64,000 nucleotides of DNA from Schizophyllum amplum (GCA_007026445.1 VDMD01000024.1:310001-374000); one strand, 5' to 3'. Positions 49,158-60,323 are shown, counted from the first letter of the stretch. The notes: generated from the sequence alone by a model not told the origin. Numbers and translations: made by a program.

Positions 49158-49874
49158 GGACGCGGCGGGCGGGGTTGAGAAGGGCAGCAAAGAGCGGGCC
49201 AGCTGTACTCAGAAGGGGGGAGCCAGATCAGTGAGGGTTTCAAGAGAGTCGGATGCAGAGGGAAGAACTACAATGCCTTGGACCTTTATAAGTTATGGGG
49301 CAAGCTGTTGCAGAGGTGTAGAGCCAAGAGTCGCACAGCCTTATCCGAGTACGACGAGGCTGACGCATGGCAATTGAGTGCAGTCCCGGGGCGAGCACAG
49401 TTGCAACCATGGTGCAGAGGGAGGGAAACCGAGGGTGATATCGGGCAGAGCGGATGCCACGCCATGTCGGTCGGGAAATGGTCGCTGCACACGGCGAAGC
49501 ACGGTGGGCGCAACATAAATATCAGATGCAAGTACTGACAGTGAGCTGGCAAGATGATGGCGGTGAGCGGGCGGGCATCAGTGACGCGAACATCGGGCCG
49601 CGCCTCCGTTGACCATGTGACGTGTTTGATTTTGCCCCAAGGCGAAAAAGGGAAGTCGTGCATCTTGAACTGAACCACCAGCACGGCGCGACGCAGCCGC
49701 TTTCACTCAACACATAATCCGAGCTAACTGCGGGAGAAGAGGGACACCACTTGTGCGCGACAAACGACGCCTTCACGCCCTCCCCACGCACGAACATACC
49801 GGTCGACATACCAGAGGGAACACCCACGCCAATCCCTTCACGACCTCTGCCACCCCTTCAACGACCTCAACATC
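49158..49874. other. Divergent intergenic region
   Basis: About 720 bases between the small membrane-protein gene (minus) and H2A.Z (plus). CA-rich leader before H2A.Z; no other element recognised. Confidence 0.5.
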
Positions 49875-50624
49875 ATGCCCCCCACATCCAAGTCAGGTGG
49901 AAAGTCGAAGCCGGGCACCACTACCCAGGCTACCGCTGCGAAACCACAGGACGGCAAGACCACGGTGACACGGAGTTCTCGCGCAGGATTGCAGGTGCGT
50001 AAAGTTGCACTTTCCCCAGCATGTTTTACTGATTTGTATCTCAAACCCCCTTCCTCTACTGCTCGCACACTCTTCCATACACTTTGCGATCGGTCGTTCC
50101 GCTACTCATCCTCCCTTTGTCTCAACTCAATGCACATCTTTCCCGCGGATTACCATCTGCCCCGCCTCAGTTCCCCGTCGGTCGTGTCCATCGGTACCTC
50201 AAGCAATCTTCGCAGCACAAAATACGTGTCGGTGCCAAGGCAGCCGTCTACACGGCCGCGATCCTTGAATACTTGACCGCAGAGGTGTTGGAACTAGCCG
50301 GTACGTGACTCCCCTTGCTGCCCACGCTCTCGCTGACGCCAGTATCTTCACTGCTCGCCTTCTTCCTCCCCTTTGTCTCTGTGATCTCGGTCGGCTCGCC
50401 CTCTTCACCCACACCGCCCATCCTCCCCTCCCTCAGGTAACGCCGCGAAGGACCTACGCGTCAAGCGCATCACCCCGCGCCACCTCTACCTCGCAATCCG
50501 CGGCGACGAGGAGCTCGACACGCTCGTGCGCGCCACGATCGCGGGCGGCGGTGTCCTGCCGTTCATCCACAAGGAGCTCGTGAACAAGGTCAAGAAGGAG
50601 GCGGCCCAGGCGGAGAGCGCTTAG
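49875..50624 (+). CDS. HTZ1: Histone H2A.Z variant
   Basis: Replacement histone placed by SWR1-type remodellers at promoters and heterochromatin borders. Exons 49875-49994, 50171-50300, 50437-50624; 146 codons (145 aa). The N-terminal tail is Lys/Thr-rich ([20 protein letters not shown]). The fold reads [76 protein letters not shown] and [21 protein letters not shown]2A.Z rather than canonical H2A is shown by GDEELDTL with the acidic-patch context, [11 protein letters not shown] and the absence of a C-terminal SQ phosphosite; the last residues are AAQAESA. Phe in LPFIHK replaces the commoner His. The intron positions are fungal-variant like, whereas core histones usually have few introns. Confidence 0.95.
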
Positions 50625-52072
50625 GCTTGTTCGTGGGTGGAAAATGAAGGCAGCGAGTTCTAGAGCACCTCGCCGGCAGACAGTGTTCAAGCTCGCTCGC
50701 AGGCTCCCGGTGCCCGTGCTAGCTGGACAGTCTCTGCTCGAAATTCTTGACTGGGTGCGGGTGTACAACGGGATATGCCCGGGCTGTGACCATGGCAGAG
50801 ACAGGCTTTGACGCCGGCAGAGACAGGTCTTGACGCTGGACACCTCGACCATGTATTTCTATGCTTACAGGGCGCCTGACGCCCCACTTTCTTGCTTTCT
50901 TGTTTGCATGCATATGTTACCAACAGCGTGCGCATACCGCGCGACCTGCGCCCACTGTATATATGTATTGTCATACCGCGCCTATGTACCTGTGAACGCC
51001 GAATATATATCTCTTGTACGCCTAGTCTATAGACCAATGTCCGGATGCACGGTCTGTGCACAGTAGTCCTCGATGAGAGTGAAGGTTCTAACAGTGACAC
51101 GTGCTACGCGTCTTGTTCTTGCTACGATGATGGCTCCCCCTTTGACTCTCGCGACCTCCTATGCTTCCGAATTCAAGCCCCAATCCGAACGTCCCTCATT
51201 TGACGCCCCATGTCAAGCACGCCTCGAGAACATCCGCAACCCATCTCGATCGCCTCGGCTTGCTCCTCTTGTTGCACGAATCGTCCTTATGTCTGGCGTA
51301 TAAGCATCCCGGCACCGTCGTCGTCTCGCAGGCCGTAAGCCCTGGCTATCATCTCGCGTCTTGCTGGCGAACCCGGGTACCACGGATCGATACTACCAGT
51401 GACGGAAGACGATACGCTGAAGGTGCGAGTGGACGACGGTGATAAGTATGCTGGACTTCCAAGATCGACCGAGGCCATGTCGCCGCCCGCCGACCTTTAA
51501 TCTACTCCAGAAGTTTCCTGGCACAGCGATGCGGGAAGACCAGCAACGCGTTGGAGGTCAATCACCTCAGTTTCAACTACAGCGCTAACGCTACTCTTCG
51601 GTGTTGCAATTCGAGGTAGCGCCGGCCAGTTCGACATGACTGCGTGCGCGCCGGAAATCACCTCAAACTGGGTGCGTTGTCACGAGGCCCTCCACGCACA
51701 TCTATCAACCCCCAGCGCCGCTCGGGGTTCACGATCTTCCTGCTACAACGCCTCTCGCAACTTGCGCTCTTCCGAGTCTCGGAGCGCGCGCCTCTCGCGC
51801 CGCGCTTCATCATCGACTGGACTTGCGGGCACCTTGACGATCTGTCGACGATGGCGCGTGGGGCTCTATCGACGCGTGAGGGCTCTATTGACCGGGTCCA
51901 CCGGACTCTGCTTCGCGAAGGCGCCGACATCTCGGTGATTGTGGTTTCCAGCTATAAGTACCAGCGACTTGTACACGGTGATTAGTATCCCTTCTGACGC
52001 CCTCGTCCCCCTCTTCCTTCTCTAGTCCCATCCTTCCTTCGTTTGAACTCGCCGTTCCCTCTACATCTCAAG
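50625..52072. other. Intergenic region
   Basis: About 1.45 kb between H2A.Z and the first secreted-protein gene. Plus-strand open frames of 90-113 codons at 51.16-51.44 and 51.64-51.98 kb have no recognisable content. They could be remnants, but I do not call genes. A TATA-like element sits at 51953. Confidence 0.4.
51953..51960 (+). promoter_or_regulatory. TATA-like element of secreted-protein gene copy 1
   Basis: TATAAGTA lies 113 nt upstream of the ATG at 52073. Confidence 0.45.
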
Positions 52073-52993
52073 ATGCAGCTCATCTCCTCCATCGTCCTCG
52101 CCTCCGCTGCGATGTATGCATCTGCCAAGACCCTCAACGACGGCAGCAAGTTCGCGTACGGCAAAGCCTTCGATGGCCAGGCTCAATGGCAGATGGCCGG
52201 TGCGCAATCTCCCACCCTCCCCCTTCTACCTTCTTACTGACTCTCACTGGCCAGGCGTCCTTGAATACCCCTGCTCCGGTGACTTCGCCAACATCGGCAT
52301 CTCCGACTGCTACCAATTCGAGCTCTCCTCCGACGGCTCCAAGAACCTCGACACCAACCACCTCGACTCGCCCCGCCAGCGCAACGAGTTCCGCATGCCC
52401 GACAACGCCGCGGGCGAGAGCCACGCGTACCAGTGGAAGACGCATGTGTCTGGCGAGACGGGCACGAGCAACAATTTCTTCCACCTCATGCAGATCTTTG
52501 ACGGCGTGAAGGGGGGCCCAATGCTCACGCTCACCGGGCGCAAGAACAAGGTCGGCGTGGAGAGCGAGTCGCTGTGCGGGGACGGGTGCGCGAGCGCGTC
52601 GTGGGACGACTATGTGGACCGCACAATGCAGCATACGATGAAGTGAGTTTGTAATGCCAGAGGAAGTGAAATTATGAGGCTGACGGATGCATAAGGATTA
52701 AATTCGGTCCCAACGGCTCAATGGATTATAACATCGAGGACGCGGAGACGGGCGAGAGCCTCATCTCGCAGTCGTTGAAGGGCGCCTTCGGAAGCGACTC
52801 AACTTAGTGAGCGCTTCATGCGCTCTGCGAAGATGTATACTGACTCTTGACATCAGCTTGAAGTTCGGTACCTACCGCAAGGTCTACGACAACATGACCA
52901 AAGTTCGGTGAGTGTTATGGTTGGCGCTAGCTAACCGACAATGCTAATCGTTCCGTCAACAGTGCCGCCGCCGGCGACTTCGAGCAGTCATAA
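52073..52993 (+). CDS. Secreted jelly-roll-like protein, copy 1 (235 aa)
   Basis: Exons by eye: 52073-52199, 52255-52642, 52696-52806, 52857-52907, 52963-52993; 236 codons. Signal peptide MQLISSIVLASAAMYASAK. The mature part reads TLNDGSKFAYGKAFDGQAQW, NLDTNHLDSPRQRNEFRM, SNNFFHLMQIFDGVKGGPML, TLTGRKNKVGVESESLCGDG, KIKFGPNGSMDYNIEDAETG and YLKFGTYRKVYDNMTKVR. Alternating beta-type segments with an R-N-E-F start strand and an N-F-F-H-L-M-Q strand resemble concanavalin-like polysaccharide lyases (for example heparin-lyase-like folds), so a carbohydrate-active enzyme acting outside the cell is plausible. I cannot confirm catalytic residues. Four cysteines probably form disulfides. It is one of a tandem pair with identical exon layout. 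Confidence 0.85.
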
Positions 52994-53912
52994 ACGTCTC
53001 AACCGGCGTTCGATGCGAATCTACTGACTGGGGGAACCGTGCTCACTTCACGACTGACGATGCCTTTATTACTATATCTCGACCCACGTTGAGGGTTGGG
53101 CAGTTTTTACTTATTTATGGGGGTCCATGTTGATTATGCGAGAAGCATACTTACCTTCTTTGTTTGCGTCAGAAAGGTTTTGGGGACATCCAAAGATGCG
53201 CCAAAGCGCATTGGGCTTGCTTTTTGACGAGTGGGTGGTACAGTTCGACTGTCACGTGAGTGTATTCAGACGAGCGGCATTCTCCGAGCCCCTGTCTTTG
53301 TCTCGAATCCTCTAAGTCTTCTCTCTCCCTCCAAGTTCACTCGCCGCCGTCGGATCTCGCGGGTCTCACCGGTATCTTGCTGCATCCTAAGTCCTATATT
53401 GCGAAGCTCACCATCCTTCAGCAGCATATTGACGCTCCTTTGACCTGTACTGCGCCCTCAGCCTTATTGGGGACGAGCTCACTGTAGCCCGGTCCATTGG
53501 CGGTCTCACTCGTTGCCGCGCCAACGCCGTCTCACTCCGCTCAGTCTCAACCACTGCACTGCAAAACGGGTAAGACTGTCTCACAGCTTCCGGTCGCGCT
53601 CGGGTGTCACCAAGGAATTCGAGCCTTTTTCGTCGACATTACGCTGGCGATCTGCGCTGGGCACGTTGTGGACCGGTCTCGCTATTGACTCGTTTCGGGA
53701 AGGAAGCATAGCCATTGTCGCCAATGACGCAGTGAGTCGCAAACAATGAGGGGAAGGCGGTGCGAGAGCGGTCATATATAAGGGCCAAGTAGATTTGCAC
53801 TATCTACCACCTCTCAGCCCTTCCACTGCCCTTACACGCCCCTCCGACCGGCAAGGACTCGCCTCACTCTACGCATCCTTCCCTCAACAGCACCTCTCAC
53901 TCACCATACAAG
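52994..53912. other. Spacer between the tandem secreted-protein genes
   Basis: About 920 bases. A plus-strand open frame around 53.5-53.75 kb ends in a short stretch (FREGSIAIVANDAV) loosely like one in the spacer upstream of copy 1 (LREGADISVIVVSS). Both lie shortly before the TATA element, so the duplicated unit may include upstream sequence. No gene called. Confidence 0.4.
53775..53782 (+). promoter_or_regulatory. TATA box of secreted-protein gene copy 2
   Basis: TATATAAG lies 131 nt upstream of the ATG at 53913 and is followed by a CT-rich leader. Confidence 0.55.
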
Positions 53913-54832
53913 ATGAAGCTTCAATTTGCGCTTCCCATCACTCTGGCGTTCGCTGCGATGCTTGCTTCGGCTCAGGTGCTCAACGACGGCAGCAAACTTG
54001 CTTACGGTCGCGCTTTCAACAACCAAGTGCAGTGGCAGATGACTGGTTTGTTACCTCACTATCATGGCGTTGCCCGAACGCTGATCATCAATACAGGCGT
54101 TCTCGAAACCCCATGCACCGGCGCCCTCGCCAACCTCGGCATGTCCGACTGCTACCAAATGTCTCTGTCCGCCGACGGTTCGAAAAACCTGGACACTAAG
54201 CACCTCGACTCTCCCCGCCAGCGCAACGAGTTCCGCGCAGATACGCAAGCGGCCGGGGCGAGACGCGCACCTACACATGGAAAGAATACGTCTCGAGCAA
54301 TACCGGCACAAGCAGCAACTTCTTCCACCTGATGCAGATCTTCGATGCGGAGAAGGGTGCACCGGTCGTCACGCTCACCGCACGCAAAGGCCAAGTGGCC
54401 CTTGAGAGCAGCTCGTTGTGCAACGGCGACTGCCCAAGCGCGGCGTGGAGTGCCTATGCTGGGCGGACGACGCTGCATATCATGAGGTCAGTACAAGTCA
54501 TTTATGGAGACGGTCGCAAGGCTAACGGCGCGGCAGAATTACATTTGGCCCGAGCGGTTCAATGGACTACAACGTAGAGGATGCGGAGACGGGCGAGAGC
54601 ATTCTTTCGCATTCCTTGTCAGGCGCTCTAGGTGGTTCTACCACATAGTAAGTGCACGCCTTGTTTTTACGATACCGAGATGCTGATGGGTCATTACAGC
54701 TTGAAGTTTGGTACGTACCGCAAGGTGTACGACGGCATGACAGCGGTTACGTGAGTGGGATCAATATCGTCCGCCGTATGTCTCTGACTAACGCTTATTA
54801 GTGCTGCTGCCGGCGACTTTACGCAGTCCTGA
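53913..54832 (+). CDS. Secreted jelly-roll-like protein, copy 2 (one-base frameshift)
   Basis: Paralogue of the preceding gene with the same five-exon plan: 53913-54045, 54097-54486, 54537-54647, 54700-54750, 54802-54832. Exons 3-5 have exactly the same lengths (111, 51, 31 nt) as in copy 1. Signal peptide MKLQFALPITLAFAAMLASA. Matching landmarks are VLNDGSKLAYGRAFNNQVQW, NLDTKHLDSPRQRNEFRADT, SSNFFHLMQIFDAEKGAPVV, RITFGPSGSMDYNVEDAETG and YLKFGTYRKVYDGMTAVT. In exon 2 the frame breaks after QAAG near 54259 inside GGCCGGGGCGAG: one base, probably a G of the run, is missing. As given, translation stops at 54332. With the base allowed for, the gene would encode 238 aa. Confidence 0.83.
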
Positions 54833-55252
54833 ATCATCTAACTTGCGAGGCCGACCCTTATCCCTCCTCGAAAGCCGCTTACTTGAGGTTATATGGATCT
54901 TACATATTTACGCTTACTTATTTATTGCAGTCCTGACTCAATTATTTATATTTTCTCGCAATACACTTCATTGACACATTCTTCGGCATACGTTTTTCGA
55001 CATGAAATATCTGCTAGTCCCTAGAATCCCTAGAAGCAAGCGCCAGCGAGCCTCAGCCATGTTTACTCTCTGCGAAGTTGAACATTACACGTGAGCTCGC
55101 GTGACTAGGTGCGCCTCGAGCCTTGTCCAGAACCAGAACAATTGAATCGCTCAGCAAACGGGACGCAGCGATTGGCTGGAGTTAGGCGCCTATGATGCGG
55201 TGATGCACCTGGGTTGCGCCGTCGTCGCTCTGGACAGGCCGCGCTCCTTGTC
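54833..55252. other. Intergenic region
   Basis: About 420 bases. 3' flank of secreted copy 2 (AT-rich, TTATTTATT-type stretches near 54910-54950) and the promoter of the hemerythrin gene. Confidence 0.5.
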
Positions 55253-56496
55253 ATGAACTTCAAGCTCCTCACGTCTGCCGTCGTCGCCGTCGCTGCATTC
55301 ATTGCTTTCCGCACCTTCAGCACGCTTCCCTCCGCACACATTCAGAACATCATGGCGTCCGACCCCATCATGAGCAGGAGCAAGTTCAACGACCACGCAG
55401 TGCTGGCGGAGGTAGACAAGATTCGGTGCGTGGTGCAGTTAGTAGCCCGTGGACTCGCCGCTTACCGTGAGCTGCAGGAAAGTCGCTGAGGTGCCACGCC
55501 CTGCTGCTGCGTCGGGCAAGACAGCATGGGCCATGGCATGGATGCACATGGTCATCTGGAATGCCTGGAAGAGCACCTACTTCTACGCGGACAAAATTCC
55601 GGTGGGAGACTTTGAGAACTATCGCGAGTACGCGACACTCTCGATCAGGTTCCTTGCGGTGCGTGGCAGGCGATTGTAGGTGCTCATACATACTCAGACT
55701 GAGACGCGCATGCAGGAACACCATGACGCTGAGGAGAAGACACTGTTCCCGATGCTGGAGGAGAAGATCCCTGGCTCGATGGACACGAACCATCAGCAGC
55801 ACGAATCATTCTTGCAACCTGTACGTCAGACTATCTCATACCTTGGACTGTACACTCACTTTCTTCACTGTAGCTTGAAGATGTCTTGGCGTACATCAAG
55901 ACTTCCACGGAAGACAAGTTCGACGCGGCCGCCTTCAGAGCGAAGGTAAGCGCGATACAACTCATGCTATTCATCGCTCGCCTCCTATATACAAGTCAAC
56001 TAAACCCTCTTCAGCTCGACGACTTCCTCTTCCCTGTCATGGAGCACCTCGCGGACGAGCTGGACTCCCTTGCTGCTGACAAGGTCAGTTCATTTCGCAT
56101 GCATATCTTCTGTTGCTGATAAACATCACGCCACAGCTCTCGCAGAAGATGTCGGAGGACGAGATGCAGGCCGTGAACACCGCAACACACAAAGCGCAGC
56201 AGGGCGACGACTCGAAGCTGGCGCTCCCTTTCGTTGTACAGGCGCGTCGCAATTGCTGTTAACATTCAAGCCGTACTAATATTCCTCTCAGAACCTCCCC
56301 CCGGGTTGCGAGTTTCCACCCGCACCTGGGTTCGTCAAGAACATTCTTGGCCCGTGGATGTTCTACTGGAAGTATGCGGGAATGTGGAAGGTAAGACTGC
56401 CCCCACCTGGCGTTGTGAAGTCGCTGACCATGGCCCAAATAGTACACTGCTTACCCCTGGAAGCAGACACTCCCGGCCGTCGTTCCGTCACTCTGA
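55253..56496 (+). CDS. Hemerythrin/HHE-domain protein with N-terminal membrane anchor (283 aa)
   Basis: Diiron-type helical-bundle protein; fungal HHE proteins are poorly studied and may sense or bind oxygen, NO or iron. Eight exons by eye: 55253-55425, 55478-55658, 55716-55820, 55874-55945, 56015-56083, 56137-56235, 56292-56390, 56443-56496; 284 codons. N-terminal hydrophobic stretch FKLLTSAVVAVAAFIAF is a signal anchor or cleavable signal. The helices carry the expected ligands: AWAMAWMHMVIWNAWKS (His), EEHHDAEEKTLFPMLEEKIP with H-x3-E, TNHQQHESFLQPLEDVL (His pair) and FLFPVMEHLADELDSL (E-H). The C-terminus has PPGCEFPPAPGFVKNILGPW and an aromatic WMFYWKYAGMWKYTAYPWKQ tail. Exon 6 could run 6 nt further if its intron uses a GC donor. 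Tail to tail with the F-box gene, 134 bp apart. Confidence 0.9.
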
Positions 56497-56630
56497 TGCC
56501 TCAGGTGTTCTCCATGTTAGTTAGTCAATATTACTGTATCGTGAGGTCGTGTCTAGTGCGTCGTAATATGTTTGTTGTGTCTGGATGCGTCCGTCCCCCT
56601 TTGTTCAACGATCGTCTCAACAGCAATGGG

Positions 56631-58553
56631 CTAATACCAGTAATCGAGGTCTAGTACAACGTCGTAATCGTCGAAGTCCTCGTAGTCCTCGTCGGATCCA
56701 ACGGGCGGCCCCCTCTCCAACTCTGTGATGCCCAGCATGATGTCCTTGCGCGACTGCACCATTCTCAGACGTTCGCGCATGCGGGCTTCCAAAACGTGCT
56801 GTGGGGTGCCCCGCGCGTTTTTTGGCGCGCGTACCGGCTCTGGGTGGTGCATGACCCGTACCAGGATCATGTCCCGGGTCTCGTGGTACTTGCGGGAGAC
56901 GTCCTTCCGGTACGGCCAGCGCGACTCCACCGTGTCCAGAACGTCCATATTCGAGAATCCGCTGCGCGCATTGCTCTCCCTGCGATTCTCGACGTTGAGG
57001 ACGCGCAGAGCAGGCATGTAGATGTGCCGCCCACCGCGCTCACGCTGCCGCAGGGCGCGCCAGAAGCCGGGCGACATTTGGCGCACCGCGTCCGTGAGGG
57101 TGAGCGTACGTACGTCCGGGCAGAGCTGCATGATGTTGAGCAGCTCCTGCTGCACGATGGACAGGCCGCTCAGGTGCAGGCCGCGCACGGTGCAGCGCGA
57201 GCGCTGCAGGAATGCTCGGAGAGGCGGGTGCAGCTTGAAGGCCCCCGGGCGGCACTGCGACTCGTCGCCAAGTCCGGCGGAGTATTCATCTAACATGTGC
57301 AGGAACAGCTCGTCCGCCTGCCGGGTAATAGAAAGCTGGGTGAGGGCGGGGCAGATCAGCGCGTTTAGGAGTAGCTCCATGTTGGTAGGGAAACCATACT
57401 CATCCTCCACATCCGAGTCGTATATGCCAGGATCGAGTGCCCACGTCACGATGTGGAGGATTTCGAGGTCGGGAAAGACGTGTAGGCCAAGGCCGGCGTT
57501 GCCTGGCGTTCGGCCCTGACGCGTGTCCGTATCGTGTCGCTCGCCGGAGCGTTCATCCTCCGGATCGCTAAACGAGTCTTCTTCATCCATCAGTTCAATC
57601 AAGTCCTCCGGATACATTTCCTCATGAATCGCGCATCGCAGCTCGGTCAGCCGCGTCGCGCGAGCTATAACTTTGACCAGACTGGCGGCGCTCACTGGCA
57701 TGTCGGGGAGGCGCAGGCGTGTCAGGTTCTCCCAGTGAACGCCAGCGGGGCCCAGATGTTGCACGGCATACGTATCGCTTGCCCCCGTTTCCATCATGTG
57801 AGGATTATCCATGCCCAAGCCTTCGAGCAGGACCTCGTGCAGCAGCGGCGCATCTCGCGTAAGCCGCTTGTGTTGCCGAGGTCCGCCGCCCGCAACGCCC
57901 GGGATGTCCTGTGCGTAGTCGATAGCGAGAGAGCCCAAGTACATGGCCGCCACCGGAGCAGAGCAGCCAAAGTCGATATGTATGATCTCGAGCAGGGGAG
58001 TATCGACTTCGGGGAACAGTGGCAGCACACGCTGGCTCATGGCAAAAGAGGACGTCATGTCAATGTAGAGCGCACGGATGCGAGGGATGTGCGGAGCGAA
58101 GAGCGGCCCGCGCAGGATGGGCATGCATCCGTCCTTGCCGACAGCGATGGAAATGGTGAGAGGATAGTCCTTTGAGAGTTGGAGTGCCATCTCGTAGTGG
58201 CGTTGCTCGTACCGGCCGAAAACGGGGAAGACACCGGCGTGGATGTAGATGTGGGACCATAGGGCCGGGCAGCCGCGCGTCACGTCCCGCCAGCGCTGGG
58301 ATACACGGCCGAGTAGACGCGCGTAGTCGAGGACACCGCTCGCGCGCATGTAAGAAAAGTAAAAGTCGGCGGTCCCGGGAACAGGGCGCTCGAGCGCGAG
58401 AGGTCTGCTGAGAACGAAGATGATCTCGAGGATCTCATTGGGAAGTCGGTAGATGGGTTGTAGTTGATTATTGGCGTGGCGCTGTGCCCGTGTTTTGTTC
58501 TTTTTCTTCTCGTAGCTCTTCTTCTCGTAACTCTTCTTCTCTTTGCTAGACAT
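56631..58553 (-). CDS. F-box/leucine-rich-repeat-like protein (640 aa, intronless)
   Basis: Probable substrate adaptor of an SCF ubiquitin ligase; such genes are greatly expanded in Agaricomycetes. It is a single uninterrupted frame. The N-terminus is Lys-rich (MSSKEKKSYEKKSYEKKKNK). An F-box-like motif follows at 35-90: PIYRLPNEILEIIFVLSRPL ... LLGRVSQRWRDVTRGCPALW, the usual Leu-Pro-x-Glu-Ile/Val and W-R-x-[VI] pattern. The rest is a leucine-rich solenoid-type region (WENLTRLRLPDMPVSAASLV, FPDLEILHIVTW, ICPALTQLSITRQ, CPDVRTLTLTDAV, MPALRVLNVENR). The C-terminal tail is acidic (DEDYEDFDDYDVVLDLDYWY). ATG 58553 is the only ATG before the F-box. A truncated paralogue lies immediately upstream on the same strand. 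Confidence 0.85.
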   Translation of the reverse strand: MSSKEKKSYEKKSYEKKKNKTRAQRHANNQLQPIYRLPNEILEIIFVLSRPLALERPVPGTADFYFSYMRASGVLDYARLLGRVSQRWRDVTRGCPALWSHIYIHAGVFPVFGRYEQRHYEMALQLSKDYPLTISIAVGKDGCMPILRGPLFAPHIPRIRALYIDMTSSFAMSQRVLPLFPEVDTPLLEIIHIDFGCSAPVAAMYLGSLAIDYAQDIPGVAGGGPRQHKRLTRDAPLLHEVLLEGLGMDNPHMMETGASDTYAVQHLGPAGVHWENLTRLRLPDMPVSAASLVKVIARATRLTELRCAIHEEMYPEDLIELMDEEDSFSDPEDERSGERHDTDTRQGRTPGNAGLGLHVFPDLEILHIVTWALDPGIYDSDVEDEYGFPTNMELLLNALICPALTQLSITRQADELFLHMLDEYSAGLGDESQCRPGAFKLHPPLRAFLQRSRCTVRGLHLSGLSIVQQELLNIMQLCPDVRTLTLTDAVRQMSPGFWRALRQRERGGRHIYMPALRVLNVENRRESNARSGFSNMDVLDTVESRWPYRKDVSRKYHETRDMILVRVMHHPEPVRAPKNARGTPQHVLEARMRERLRMVQSRKDIMLGITELERGPPVGSDEDYEDFDDYDVVLDLDYWY

Positions 58554-59001
58554 CGTGCCTTCACTCCACTGAAAAGGACAGATCAGAGATTTAGTCACCT
58601 GAAAAGCGCAGAGGCTCACCGTTGCACACGACCGAACTCGTCGGTGTTGATGTCAAATTCAAAGACGCTGTATGGTGAGCAGGAATAAGGTCTTGCGCCC
58701 GCCAGTGGCCCTACTAGTACCAAGAGGATGGATGAAGGAAGAAAGGCCGCGGTAACAGCCGTGGCCCTGGCGTGCAAATGCTAGTCAGGTGACCGCGTAC
58801 TTCCGTGACTCAGTCTGAGTGACTCCCGAGTCCCTTCCGCTCTTTCGATTACATGTTGAACGTTGAACCTGTGTTGAACTTGAACTTGAACGTTCTGAAC
58901 TTAAAAGGACCTTTTCACGCATTCGAACTCATTAAACTCCTACATATGAGGTCATATCGTATAATATCTGAAGTTCCCACTCGTGGTCCTCGCAATCATA
59001 C
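58554..59001. other. Intergenic region upstream of the F-box gene
   Basis: About 450 bases; contains a run of imperfect TTGAAC/GAACTTGAAC repeats at 58855-58905. No gene. Confidence 0.5.
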
Positions 59002-59678
59002 TTAATTGTCGTACCCTTCGTCCTCGCAGTGATCATCGGACTGACAGTGCGACAGCTCTGTAATGACCAGCTCAATAATCCGACGAGCCATCGTCCTGTC
59101 CATACGACCACGCATACGCTCCTCAAGGACGTGCTTCGGCGTGCGAGGAGCATTTTTATACGCCCGCGGAGGCTCCGGACGGTGGACGAGCGCGACGCGG
59201 GGGATGGGCCGTTGAGCCTCCTCCCCCTTGGCAATCGGCCAGCGCCCATATAGCATGTCCAATACGGCCGCATTCAAAAACCCGCTGCATACGCCGCTCT
59301 TCTTCTGGTTCTCGACCGTCAGGCGGATTGCAGCTCGGGCACGTACTCAAGCCGTCTGCCGCGAGCAAGACTACGCCAGAACTCAACCGTCACACAAGGG
59401 AGGCGCCTGCCTGCGATGACAGAGATAGTCAGAGGCACGCTTTCGGATAGACCGAGAGGGTGTTCGAAGCAGCGCGCCTGCTGAACTTCGTTGATTGCCG
59501 TGGTGTCGATGCGGATGTATGAGCCGAGGGCAGGATACCCGCGCGCGACGTTACGCCAGCGCTTGCAGACATGACTCAAGAGGGGAGTATAGTCGAGAGA
59601 GCCACTGTGGCGCAAGTACGAGAGGTACTGGTCCCAGGATGTGTCGTAGTACATATTTAAATAAGCGGCAACGGGCAA
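59002..59678 (-). pseudogene. Decayed paralogue of the F-box gene
   Basis: Two pieces in different frames resemble the neighbouring F-box protein. 59678-59330 (about) reads YLRHSGSLDYTPLLSHVCKR, WRNVARGYPALGSYI, PLTISVIAGRRLP, then directly EFWRSLARGRRLEYVPELQ. The neighbour has the same landmarks (MRASGVLDYARLLGRVSQR, WRDVTRGCPALWSHI, PLTISIAVGKDG, GFWRALRQRERGGRHIYMPA), but the last is more than 300 residues further on. So nearly the whole solenoid is deleted. After one frame change at about 59334 the C-terminal part follows: LTVENQKKSGVCSGFLNAAV, HRPEPPRAYKNAPRTPKHVL and EERMRGRMDRTMARRIIEL, ending at 59002. The F-box start (LPNEILEIIF) is missing. Deletion plus frameshift plus missing N-terminus point to a pseudogene. 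Confidence 0.75.
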
Positions 59679-60323
59679 CCGGAGGGCTCCGACGCGTGGC
59701 AGTCATGACGCGTTGACGTCAGGTGACCGTGTATGTAGATCAATTACCTGCCTAAAACGGTAATTATTTCCCATCGCCCTCTCTCCTGCGCGCAGGCTGC
59801 CCCCCACCTCTCGTTTACCTTCAGAAATGATGCCGAATATACTACGGCATGTTGTCACACAGATAGTGAAAGAAAACCACGATTTTGCGAGTTTAGAAGT
59901 ATATGATCTGATCCTTGGTCGAGCACCCTCCGACTTGGTTGCGACCGGACAACAGCACCGCTGTCGTATTTCCCTCACTATATGCCATTGGAGATTCACA
60001 TATACTACAATATGGCCTCTCCCCCTCGTACGTGGTATCCACCAGCCGACAACGGGGGTGAAGAGACAACATGCAGGCGCGCGAGCGGGCGATGGGAAAA
60101 ACTTACTGTACAAGGCAGGTAATTGATGTCTTGCAGGCACTGTATAAGCCGTCCCAAGCCGTCCCACTCCTCTGCAGGGATCTGATTATCTCGCCATTGT
60201 CCATTTCGTACAGCGCGTAAACTCGCGAAGATGCATGGTATCGCAACCAGGGTATCGTCACTACAAGCCTCCGGGCGGGTATTGTACTGTCAAAAAGCAT
60301 AGGTTCCAATTCGGCGCTGCCCA
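59679..60323. other. Intergenic region
   Basis: About 645 bases between the F-box remnant and the 3' end of the HHCC-domain gene. Open frames of 75-150 codons without recognisable content. Confidence 0.45.

Noticed and set aside
50625..52072. Open frames between H2A.Z and the first secreted gene as a broken paralogue
   Set aside because: There is only vague similarity to the spacer before copy 2 and no conserved blocks of the secreted protein, so a third decayed copy is not supported.
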